From: Mesostigma viride
Lineage: Eukaryota > Streptophyta > Mesostigmatophyceae > Mesostigmatales > Mesostigmataceae
Direction: 5' to 3'
Length of the DNA stretch: 22,500 bases
Assembly: GCA_009746045.1 (NCBI GenBank)
Contig: RPFO01000808.1
Span: forward strand, 15,001 to 37,500
Under the pieces are notes generated by a model. It did no database searches, was not told the DNA's origin, and saw only the letters and a program-made list of their open reading frames with translations. A program made the translations under genes and the position numbers. Positions 8,701 to 16,490 of this stretch are shown piece after piece (position 1 is the first letter of the stretch; every line of letters begins with the position of its first letter).

Positions 8701-9379
8701 GCGGCTGGATGCGTCCGCGGGACCGCACTTGCGCGGCCAGCTGGGGTGGCTCGCGGGCACGGTGCGACCCGACCTGTCCATCTACGCGCGTGCGCCCGAC
8801 GCCGTGCTTGCGGGCATGGGAGCGCAGCATCTTCGGACGCAAGTCTTGGCGTCACCGGGCCTGCGCGTGTGGGGGGTTGATATCACCCGCCCGGTGGCAA
8901 TGACCATTTATTCTGACGCGAACCTGGAGTCGCGTACCATCACGCAGCTGCGCGCGCGGGAGGCGGCCATCTTTTTTCTTGATAGCCCCACTGGGCAGCC
9001 CACTATTGTCGACTGGTATAGCCGCATCCATCAGCGGGTAGTGGTAGACAGCAATCGCGCGGAGTGTCGCGCGTTCATTTCCGCTGTCGACCATGCGTGT
9101 TATGTGCAGCATCTTTTGCAATGGATTGCGGATAAGGCCCGCGTGGCGCTGTCGCTCCGCATGCGGCTGTGCACAGATAGCAAGTCAATAATTGAGTTTC
9201 TGAATAACCCGCTCGCCTCCACCACCAAACTCGATTACCTTGTGTTGGCCGAGTCCGCCACGGTGTTGGATGAGCGGCGGTGGATCCCCGAGAGCGAGAA
9301 TCTTGCCGATGCCTTGACCAAGCCAGCGATGCTGTCGGGGCCTCAGTACAAGCTGCTGCGGCAGCTCATGATGACATGA
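8660..9379 (+). pseudogene. Reverse transcriptase C-terminal tail plus RNase H
   Basis: The frame is +1 relative to the integrase frame and begins abruptly at GQEYADKLAQSL. HLRGQLGWLAGTVRPDLSIY, the conserved connection segment after the Copia reverse-transcriptase palm, comes next. RNase H follows with all expected acidic residues: Asp of YSDANLESR (8915), Glu of SNRAECRAF (9062), Asp of LCTDSKSI (9176), and Asp of ENLADALTKP (9308). RNase H degrades the RNA strand during cDNA synthesis. The fingers and palm with the YxDD catalytic motif are absent, so the protein cannot polymerise. The frame has no start codon of its own; the deletion joint is within about 8650-8663. It ends at TGA 9377-9379. 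Confidence 0.9.
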
Positions 9380-9702
9380 GTTTTTTTTTTACCGTGTGAC
9401 CTGTCGTCTTTTTGCATGGGAATGGGCGCTTCTTTCATCTGTGAATACATTTCCCTAGACCTGACAGGCGGCCAGTGTGCCTAATAATGATGCATGTGGT
9501 GCAGTTGCACCCAAGTAGAAAAGGAGGCCGGGAGCAAAGCCCGGGTGTTTTTGGCGTGCTCAGATCCCAGCGTAGGGCACCCTCCTTGGGGTTTAGGATT
9601 TGGGGACGGTCAGTGTGCCGTTACGTGTTTCTCTACTTGAACGTACGTAGGGTCAGTGCTACCCTATTGCCCCTCGCTTTAAATAATTTATGATAATTAT
9701 TT
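9380..9702 (+). other. Copia 3' untranslated region
   Basis: Between the RNase H stop and the polypurine tract. It starts with a T-run (9380-9390) and holds no convincing open frame. A near-palindromic AT-rich stretch, AAATAATTTATGATAATTATTT, lies at about 9681-9702. Confidence 0.6.
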
Positions 9703-9718
9703 AAAAAGAAAGTATGGG
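9703..9718 (+). promoter_or_regulatory. Copia polypurine tract
   Basis: AAAAAGAAAGTATGGG lies directly before the 3' LTR; 15 of 16 bases are purines. It is the expected primer site for plus-strand DNA synthesis. Confidence 0.75.
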
Positions 9719-10147
9719 AGTTGTGCTCCCGAGTGGCATCTATCCGCTGGCTGGTAGTCGCCGGCCTGGGCGCCTAGTCAGGTGGGCATCAAAGATTGGT
9801 GTCTAGATGCTAGTCGGTGCCTAAGCAAGGTACGGAAGCCAGTGCGCGCCGGGACGGTCAGAGAACCGTCGCCCTCGGTAGCACAGATCCGCTGAGTGCC
9901 GGTAGTCTCGGGTTAGAGGCTCGAGCATGCACTATCGGGTAGCCTACCGGTAGTCTCGGGTTAGAGGCTCGAGCATGCCTTATCGGTTAGCGCCGCGCCG
10001 CTGAGCTCCTTGTGGCCTGGCCAGCTGCAAGGGTTCAATAGCAATCAGTGGCGGCTGCGGGCTCAGCCTCCCACAATCGGTTCCCCAAACAACAAAAATC
10101 CCGTCTCCATCGCCGGCGTGCTAGTCAGCGGTGAAGGGCGTTCAACT
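9719..10147 (+). repeat. Copia 3' LTR (429 bp)
   Basis: Same length as the 5' LTR and identical by eye except T at 10125. It ends ...GGCGTTCAACT at 10147, after which the TG-rich array resumes. Confidence 0.96.
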
Positions 10148-10370
10148 ATGTGTGCATGTGTGTATGCGTGCGTGTGTGCATGTGTGTGTGTGTGCGTGTG
10201 TGCATGCGTGCATGTGTGCATGTGTGCATGTGTGCATGTGTGTATGTGTGTGCGTGTGTGCATGTGTGTGTGAACATTTGTGTGCATGTGTAGTATGTGG
10301 GCGTGTGTGTGTGAACATTTGTGTGCATGTGCAGTATGTGGGCGTGTGTGTGTGTGCATGTGTGTGTGCT
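10148..10370 (+). repeat. TG-rich microsatellite, right half
   Basis: Irregular TGTGTGCATG-type repeat that continues the array interrupted at 5800. It includes a ~48-bp direct duplication with GTGTGTGTGAACATTTGTG near 10265-10280 and 10305-10325, followed by AGTATGTGGGCG. Confidence 0.93.
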
Positions 10371-11391
10371 GGGGGGTAGGATGGATAGGGAAAACAAAGA
10401 GTGAAAAATGCAAGGTGTGGGGGAGTTCAATGTTTCACCTCGCGGCAAAAGTCATTGTGCCTGCCGCGTGTATTGACAAGCAGCTGTGGGCACGGTTGCA
10501 GCAAGTGAGTACACGCCAAGGGCCTAGACGGTTCATGCACTAGCACACAGCCAGTGGGACGAAACATCTGCACATATAACTTGGGTTCATCAATTCTGCA
10601 CATTACCGGCTTGGGTTCATCAACTGAATTCTGCACCTTACACTTGCATGGCTCATGGTTTCAATCGCTGCTCAATTGACAGAAAATGCACAGGCCATCA
10701 ACATTCAGATATGTTAATCCTGAAAAGTGACCTTCCACACCAGGAGAATGAAGGTCGATGCTGCTTTGACGCATGAGCCTAATCCACGTGCTCTCGGAGG
10801 TCTCCACCTCGGCAGGAGCACCTGCAGGCGTCGTGGCTCGCTTACCTCAAGCAATATGCGCATGCTGAAAGCTACCGGGGTCTATGCAGAGTTACATTAT
10901 CGGCCCGGACAAAGCACATCTTTCTCGGCAACGAAGCTCTGAGCAGCGCTATATTGTCGTGGCCGGACTTCAATGTCGCCATTAAAATGTCAAAAGCTGT
11001 TTGATTCGTCCAAGGAAAATGCGTGCATGGTAGACAGATAATAAGATGCCCGGGCGTATAGACATGACAAGCAACTGCTTAGATGGCGCTCCTCGCGTTT
11101 TCCCTCGACTCAGTTCGTAATGGCGCCTAATCCAATGCAGCAAATGCACATGGGTGTGACCAGAATACAGAGCCTAGTGCACGCGGCATTATTGTTTGGT
11201 CTGTCGCACAATTGCTGTTGTGTTTGCAATTATTCTGCTCGCTAAGATGCAGGATTAACTTCGGCTTGATTTCTTAATTACCCTCGTGTGCAGGTCATAC
11301 GGCTGACATTCCTCTAGCTTTCGTACAGTAGCCATGGCTGAATTTTGCTTCCAGGTACTGAACAAGTGAACACGGCCTGCACCTCGACCCC
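10371..11391. other. Gene-less internal part of the TIR element, right
   Basis: About 1 kb with no credible coding frame. A short direct repeat, ACTTGGGTTCATCAA / GCTTGGGTTCATCAA followed by AATTCTGCAC, is at about 10578-10600 and 10609-10637. No transposase motif was found. Confidence 0.5.
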
Positions 11392-11513
11392 CGAAGACGT
11401 AAAGGCATTACGTCGGAGTTTACGTACAGATCTGGAATAAAAAAACAGATCTGCATATACGCCTAGCCATCTGTATTTTTCGGGCCCTAACTTTACAGAT
11501 CTGTCAAAAGCCC
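11392..11513 (-). repeat. Right terminal inverted repeat (122 bp)
   Basis: Reverse complement starts GGGCTTTTGACAGATCTG. It pairs with 3838-3959 at roughly 97-98% by eye. It is followed directly by the duplicated target GAGATTA. Confidence 0.92.
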
Positions 11514-11519
11514 GAGATT

Positions 11520-11573
11520 AGAGAGTTTTTGCAGAAGCTTTAGCTTTGACTTTAGCTTCTGCAAAAACTCTCT
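11520..11573. mobile_element. 54-bp hairpin insertion (MITE-like) inside the TSD
   Basis: A perfect inverted repeat: arms of 20-21 bp (TAGAGAGTTTTTGCAGAAGCT at 11519-11539 and its complement at 11554-11574) around a 14-nt loop. It is flanked by ATT/ATTA on both sides (11517-11520 and 11574-11577). Removing the hairpin and one flank copy rebuilds GAGATTAATA, matching the left target duplication at 3829. It is either a tiny foldback insertion or a fragment left by another element. Confidence 0.65.
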
Positions 11574-12189
11574 ATTAATACTAGCGAGATATACCGGTAG
11601 CGGGCCGTCGGCCGAGGGATACCCGCGCTGGAAAAACGGAATATCTCGGAATATGAGTTGGTAAGCCGGAATACCGTTCGGAAGAACGGCTTGAGTGGTC
11701 CCAGAAAGGGCAGACTGCATGACTGCAGCGACAGTGCTGAACAGAGACTGACAGTGCTGAAGCGGCAGGAGTGGCGCTTGCATTTACTTCACAGTTCATT
11801 CTGATTTGGCACGCCGCAAAGGTGAAAACCATTTGCGTTCAGTGCCGGTCCGCGGAAAACGCGGAAAACGCGATCTGCAAATGAATCCGACCGGAATCGA
11901 ACTGGGGACCTCTCGCACCAACTTTCGCTCACAGTTAATATTTCGGACCTCGATTTTAGGCACTCGTAAAGAGTACACGTCTGCAAGCTGCAGCACCGTG
12001 GAAAGGACAACTGCCCAGTTGTGCCCGGGATCTTGCAAATCGGGCACATTTCGGCCCCCCCGAGATTTACCATAGATTTAACGCAAGGAACGCATGAACA
12101 CGTGACATAGTACCTTGATCCGATCCGCGCGCGGACACGTGAAGTAAGTAATTAATTTTCATTACTTGAAGTCGGAAACAGACATTTCT
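11574..12189. other. Right-side spacer without gene
   Basis: No counterpart in the left spacer was found. Short direct repeats include GACAGTGCTGAA (11731 and 11750 regions) and GCGGAAAAC twice near 11851-11870. Open frames of 80-95 aa on both strands overlap each other and look random. Confidence 0.45.
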
Positions 12190-12587
12190 GAGTTCTGACA
12201 CGATGACGGCTGGGCAGTGGGCGGGCTGGCCCTTCAAAACTTGGCAAGGCAAGGACCAGGCAAGGCCATTTTTTTGTAAAATTCGCCATTTTTTTGTAAG
12301 CTCTGCAGGAGTCGGACAACTGGACTCATGGATTGACTTCACTGAATTTTTTTTAGACAAAATGCACAAACGACATGGCACGCGCATAATATATATGTAA
12401 GAATTTCAGTCTATACAAGGTTCGACAATGGCTGGAATGCATTTATTTATCAATAAATCCATGGTTTGCCTAGTTATGCTTTAAATATGTGAAGCCCCAC
12501 TAGTACTAGCCTCAGAAGGGGCTTCAGGCGCTCAAGGACCGAACGAACAAATATTCACGTACGGCCGCCAGGCTAGGCGCGCTTCGA

Positions 12588-12928
12588 TTGTCGGCATTCT
12601 TCGACGTGAACTATACATGCAGCTTCGAAATCGCCGGCCAGGTGGCAGATAACGAGTACTTTGCCCTCCATGAAAATGCGGCAACGCGGATATTTCCCTC
12701 TTTTCATTCTGAGTTACGTTTCGCTTTTCTGGCTGCTGCAACTTTCACGATATTCAGGTATATATGTATACGTAATTATTACCACGTTGGTAACTGTTCT
12801 GCAGCTGTGTATTTTCAATTGCTGTTGTTTGTGCAGATCACCAATGACCCGGTGTTAGCACTGCTTCATTATGTGTGCCTCTACCATGTGCAGTACGTGG
12901 CCGGCGTCACGATCCGTTCTCCTTTATA
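12588..12928 (+). pseudogene. Possible upstream exons of the arm gene
   Basis: An open stretch (segments such as FALHENAATR and FAFLAAATFTIFR) runs to CAG|GTATAT at 12757/12758. It is followed by a 79-bp AT-rich stretch ending TTTGTGCAG at 12836, which has the look of a small intron. The left arm has the same GT and AG borders (ATTCAG|GTAATT ... GTTGTGCAG), and one length difference between the arms in the first segment is exactly three bases. Against this, spliced frames hit stops soon after the junction in at least one arm, and the left copy has a frameshift and a TAG. No ATG begins the frame. Most likely a decayed gene. Confidence 0.2.
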
Positions 12929-13028
12929 GATACGAGCAATATGTCCGGGTGCTTCCTAGCCGGCTGTGGCCGCGCCTGGCCTTCCTTCACTGATGTCTTA
13001 ATTTTACGGATTTTTCGTTGGGCACGGA

Positions 13029-13187
13029 ATGGTGCCAAATCCAGCTGCTGCAATTCCGAGCCGGCGTCTGCTGTCGCCATCGGGCATCGAATGGAATCAT
13101 GCGCTAGTCGATTTTAACCGCGGTTATGATCAACCCGCCAGGTATGAATATGGCACGAGCATGCATTTGATGTCACCCATGCCGTAG
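13029..13187 (+). CDS. Small conserved ORF, 52 aa, right arm copy
   Basis: ATG at 13029 to TAG at 13185-13187, starting MVPNPAAAIPSRRLLSPSG and ending YGTSMHLMSPMP. It is the counterpart of the 49-aa ORF at 1726-1875 on the other arm. Three extra codons (near LVDFN, DQPAR and YEYGT) account for the length difference, and the frame is preserved throughout. The two copies point outward from the centre of the inverted structure and each is followed by AATAAA. Family unknown, no motif recognised. It is unclear whether this is a complete protein or a terminal exon; the frame is closed by TAA a short way upstream, so ATG 13029 is the natural start if unspliced. Confidence 0.35.
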   Translation: MVPNPAAAIPSRRLLSPSGIEWNHALVDFNRGYDQPARYEYGTSMHLMSPMP

Positions 13188-13199
13188 AACACGTACAAT

Positions 13200-13205
13200 A
13201 ATAAA
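13200..13205 (+). promoter_or_regulatory. Candidate poly(A) signal AATAAA (right arm)
   Basis: AATAAA lies 12 nt after the stop of the 52-aa ORF, in the same position as in the left arm. Confidence 0.4.
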
Positions 13206-13472
13206 GAATGCGAATACTACACTAGGGAGGTTGAGAGGGGAAGGGAGGGGGGGCAGTTCCCACACATTTTACTAAAAAAATTGGACACTTCCTTTGAAAG
13301 GGTTTGCCTTGCAAAGCAGTGGTACTTGTAATGTAAGTTTTAGATTACCTGGAAGTGGTCAGGCGCACTCAGCACAACCCAGGTTGTCATGGGGCAATTC
13401 ACGCCATCACCTCTAGTACCTCTCATTTTCTCCTGCACACGCAAACACTCGCTTGTTGCTCTCTTTCCTGTT

Positions 13473-13607
13473 GGTGGGTGGGTGGGTGGGTGGGTGGGTG
13501 GGTGGGTGGGTGGGTGGGTGGGTGGGTGGGTGGGTGGGTGGGTGGGTGGGTGGGTGGGTGGGTGGGTGGGTGGGTGGGTGGGTGGGTGGGTGGGTGGGTG
13601 GGTGGGT

Positions 13608-13611
<4 letters not shown>
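13473..13611 (+). repeat. (GGGT)n microsatellite
   Basis: About 139 bp of uninterrupted GGGT repeats, the mirror of (CCCA)n at 1307-1434. The plus strand is a strong G-quadruplex candidate. Confidence 0.97.

Positions 13612-13668
<57 letters not shown>
13611..13668 (+). repeat. (TG)n microsatellite
   Basis: About 29 perfect TG dinucleotides directly continuing the GGGT tract, followed by a short GGGT remnant (13668-13679). The left arm lacks this TG expansion, so it arose after the arms separated. Confidence 0.97.
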
Positions 13669-13676
<8 letters not shown>

Positions 13677-13966
13677 GGTACGCCAGTGGGTGGGTGGGTC
13701 ATCATATCCTTTGCTGTCACTGAGACTGCAGTGTCCCATAATAATTTGTCAGTATTACTCCTTGTGTGGGCAATTAATTGCCACTATACCCCCTAGCTGT
13801 GTGCTGTCATTTCATGTGAACCAGACTGTGCCAAGATGCATCATTTTGTGTCGGTCCACCCTCAGGCTGCGCGCTCAATGTCTCATGCATGCCTGTTGGA
13901 GCGTGCACGTTGCATGGACATTGGCTAGTAGCTTAAAGCCTTCGTAGTCGTGGGGAGGGTATCCAG

Positions 13967-14608
13967 CCGGGTTTGCAAATACGGTACGTGCATTCGTAAG
14001 TGCATGGGGCCTGAAGTCATACGAGTATATACGTTGGAGCTCCGAAATACGCGGCCGGGCAATAATACTTACCTGTTTATACTTAACTGTTTATTAATTA
14101 AGGGTCGCAGTCCATCCATAATTCCAGATGGAAAACAAGGAGGGGGGACATCCAGGCAAAACAGCACACTCCGTCACTGGTCTGGCGCGGCACCTTGGGA
14201 CGTGGAGCGAGCACCCAACACCGGGAAAAATTTGTCCGGCGCCAGAATTTTGGCCAGCGACGGAGTGCACTCTGGTCGAAATTTTGAGGGCGACGCCAAG
14301 GAAAAGTTTCAGGAGTGCACTCTTCCCGCCGGTCCGGCGCCTGGTTTTAGGACAAGGAGTGCGCTAGCTCTGGTGATCCCGCTAGCGTGCATGGTCCGGC
14401 GCTTGATTTTTAGTGCAGGAGTCAGCTTTGACCAATGATGCTGTATTTACAACTTACGCTGAGAACTCAACAAGTATTGGTTGATGCTAGGAAGACGTAT
14501 CAACTTTCAGGCCGGCTTCAGGTTGTTGTTGTTGATTCGGACACCGGACCTGGCGTCAGGCATCGTCTTTTAATTTCCGCTTGACGTTCTTGCAAGTTGC
14601 AAACCACC
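13967..14608. other. Left part of the 3.8-kb insertion
   Basis: Holds a 162-codon open frame overlapping 13950-14438, but its composition looks non-coding. At 14230-14400 there are three loose repeats built around GGAGTGCACTCT or GGAGTGCGCT. A tandem pair, ACTTACCTGTTTA / ACTTAACTGTTTA, lies at about 14067-14092. No function assigned. Confidence 0.4.
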
Positions 14609-14656
14609 ATCGCACCAACAGTATGCCGGCGCACGGGAATAATGTCCAAAAACCAA

Positions 14657-14676
14657 ATGTCCTCATTTGAGGACAT
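14657..14676. repeat. Hairpin near the 5' end of the AACTC-tailed insertion
   Basis: ATGTCCTCATTTGAGGACAT: 9-bp arms and a 2-nt loop, followed by a degenerate second copy (GTCCTCGTTTGAGAC) and a G-rich stretch with runs of eight and six G at about 14693-14709. Confidence 0.85.
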
Positions 14677-14999
14677 AGTCCTCGTTTGAGACGGGGGGGG
14701 TCAGGGGGGCGGTTTTGGCGCCAAAGTTGGTCCTGAGGATCCCTGGTGGGTTTTGGCGCGAAACTGGGATAGGTACTGAGCGCGCCAAGCCCCCGGGGTC
14801 GACAGGGGCCGACCGTACCTGGAAAATATGAGGCGAGGAAAAGTACCTACTACAGCAAGAACGTTGCAATGTAATCGAGCATTTTGTCGAGTGACGGCTA
14901 TGGGGTCGTTCCAGTTCTGAGGCTTGCCTGAACGTTATAGGCCATTATTTTGCCCCGAATGAAGACAGAACTTTAGATCATCATCTAGTCATTTCGAAG

Positions 15000-15539
15000 A
15001 TGCTGCTTTTGACGTGCAGGTGCTTTGTATATGTCGAAAATATTGTTCATGAACGGATTTTGGCATCGTTGAAGAAAATCTGGAAGCTACGTAGATGGCA
15101 TGATAGGTCAGTATGCAGTTCGGTTTTACAATTTCTTTTTCCGCCCAGGCGCTGCGGATATCGCGAGTATGGGTTATGGTACGCTTCTGGGTTAATGGGC
15201 GACCCGGGCAACAGAGGGACCTGGGCAGTTAGATGGGTCAAAGAGTCTCCATTTTTTCGTCGTGATATCGCAGTCACGCCTGGCGAAAACCACGGCGAGC
15301 GCGAGCCATATTTTACTTTTGCCGCAAGGCTGGGTGCTTCCCGGGCGTCACCGTCCTTTAATATATATTTCTTGAGCTGTCCCGCGCAGCTGGCGGCCTG
15401 GGCGCACGTCAAGAACAAGGTTCCGGATGTCATCCGCAACCGCATCGTTCTAAATAAGCGCGTCAAGAGTATCGTAGCTTATAACCCCCGCAGACTTAAT
15501 GATTCCGGTTCTTTTCAATGCCCAACGTCGTGGTTGTGA
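15000..15539 (+). CDS. Unidentified ORF (179 aa) inside the AACTC-tailed insertion
   Basis: ATG at 15000 to TGA at 15537-15539. The C-terminal half (for example PAQLAAWAHVKNKVPDVIRN) looks protein-like, but I recognise no family. A shorter frame starting MPNVVVITPVSGELKG overlaps its end at 15518-15685 in another frame. Together they could be remnants of one protein separated by a frameshift or splice. An overlapping minus-strand frame of 139 codons argues for caution. It may equally be random. Confidence 0.2.
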   Translation: MLLLTCRCFVYVENIVHERILASLKKIWKLRRWHDRSVCSSVLQFLFPPRRCGYREYGLWYASGLMGDPGNRGTWAVRWVKESPFFRRDIAVTPGENHGEREPYFTFAARLGASRASPSFNIYFLSCPAQLAAWAHVKNKVPDVIRNRIVLNKRVKSIVAYNPRRLNDSGSFQCPTSWL

Positions 15540-16371
15540 TTACGCCTGTGTCCGGGGAACTTAAAGGAAGTTTGCTGGGTAATGCTTTCTTTTCCCGTGG
15601 TGTCACTGAAAAGGTAAACGGCCTTGCGTCGTCAAAACAGCAGCAAGTAGAAGTCACTGTGCTTAGTTGCAATGTGGTAGTTTGATTTAACACATATACT
15701 GCCTTGTTGCTGAAAACTTTTTCAAGGCTTGCTGGGATGTTGCCCATATGTTTCTAACGCTTAACCTCATGTCCAAGTGAGCTAGACTGGCTTGGAAACT
15801 TGAGCTTGTCATGCTTACATTGTGCTTGTATTGCTATTTGTGCCTCTTTGCAGTATCTGCTTCATATATGATTGAAGGCTTCAGCATCATTGTCGAGCAC
15901 CGTGGTGGCAGCCAAGCCTCCAATAACGATCACGGACCTAACCTTGGCAAGTATTTGCTTCTTATTTCATTCTTTGGACTGAGCTAGCTTTGAGCTAGCT
16001 TTACACCTGCTATTTGGCCTGCACCATGGTCCCTGGCTGCCAGTTACATTTTGTGCCCCCCCCGGCAGGCTGCAGGGTCTAGGATAGCGAGGGTGTAATG
16101 TAGACATGTTGTGGACACCTTGGGTGCATTTTCAGGACCAGCCATGACCTGGCCCTGCCTTCTTTCTGGGCATATTGTTTACTTGAGTGCTTGTTGGTCA
16201 CTCGCGTAGCGACCCCCCTGCATTCATAAATCGTAAACCATTATACCATGAGCATATTTCATGGATGTTAAGCATTGCTACTCTTGAACATATCATAAAT
16301 GAACATGGTTCCATGCCGTACCCATGGATATGTTGAAATGTGTGAGTTATTACAAATGGTATCCATGCTTA

Positions 16372-16397
16372 AAAATGTCCTCATATGAGGACATTTT
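16372..16397. repeat. 26-bp perfect palindrome near the 3' end of the AACTC-tailed insertion
   Basis: AAAATGTCCTCAT and its exact complement with no loop. It lies 18 bp before the CAATAA that leads into the pentamer tail. It shares its TGTCCTCA/TGAGGACA core with the hairpin at 14657-14676. Confidence 0.95.
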
Positions 16398-16415
16398 CTT
16401 GGTGATTAGACAATA

Positions 16416-16480
16416 AACTCAACTCAACTCAACTCAACTCAACTCAACTCAACTCAACTCAACTCAACTCAACTCAACTC
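16416..16480 (+). repeat. (AACTC)13 tail
   Basis: Thirteen perfect pentamers, ending at the right target duplication. Interpreted as the 3' tail of a non-LTR insertion. Confidence 0.95.
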
Positions 16481-16490
16481 ATCGCACCAA

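Larger units (their letters stand above)
5801..10147 (+). mobile_element. Copia (Ty1) LTR retrotransposon, internally deleted
   Basis: A 4,347-bp element flanked by 429-bp LTRs that differ at one base. Order inside is Gag, zinc knuckles, integrase, then the tail of reverse transcriptase with RNase H. Integrase before RNase H is the Copia order; Gypsy elements place integrase last. The catalytic core of reverse transcriptase is missing and no protease DTG/DSG motif is seen. The flanking bases ATGTG (5796-5800 and 10148-10152) fit a 5-bp duplication, but the surrounding TG-rich repeat makes that weak on its own. Nearly identical LTRs imply recent insertion despite defective genes, so it was probably moved by proteins from another copy. 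Confidence 0.95.
3838..11513. mobile_element. TIR DNA transposon, non-autonomous, Mutator-like by 9-bp TSD
   Basis: The element is bounded by inverted repeats of about 122 bp (3838-3959 and 11392-11513) differing at about three positions, and by a 9-bp duplication GAGATTAAT. A 9-bp duplication with long inverted repeats is characteristic of the Mutator superfamily; superfamily assignment is inference because no transposase is present. Without the Copia element at 5801-10147 its own sequence is about 3.3 kb: a gene-less left part, a TG-rich array, and a gene-less right part. Weak mirror similarity continues just inside the inverted repeats (around 4012-4036 and 11330-11356, sharing CAGCCATGG). 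Confidence 0.7.
14619..16480 (+). mobile_element. Non-LTR-type (LINE/SINE-like) insertion with AACTC tail
   Basis: The 10-bp sequence ATCGCACCAA occurs immediately before (14609-14618) and immediately after (16481-16490) this 1.86-kb segment. The right side ends in 13 perfect AACTC units preceded by CAATAA, as expected for target-primed insertion of an element with a simple-repeat 3' tail. A TGTCCTCA/TGAGGACA palindrome is present near both ends (14657-14676 and 16372-16397). No reverse transcriptase or endonuclease motif was seen, so it is a heavily truncated LINE, a composite SINE-like element, or a retrocopy. Confidence 0.65.

Noticed and set aside
8592-8903. 103-codon frame across the integrase/RNase H joint
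   Set aside because: Overlaps two recognised coding segments in the third frame; a by-product of GC-rich sequence.
10063-10448. Repeat frames across the right TG-rich array
   Set aside because: Microsatellite artefacts overlapping the Copia 3' LTR.
13950-14438. 162-codon plus-strand frame
   Set aside because: It crosses the satellite/insertion boundary and has no protein-like conservation; probably chance.
16416-16480. AACTC repeat as an interstitial telomere
   Set aside because: It abuts a 10-bp target duplication and follows CAATAA, fitting a retroposon tail better; it matches no telomere unit I know.
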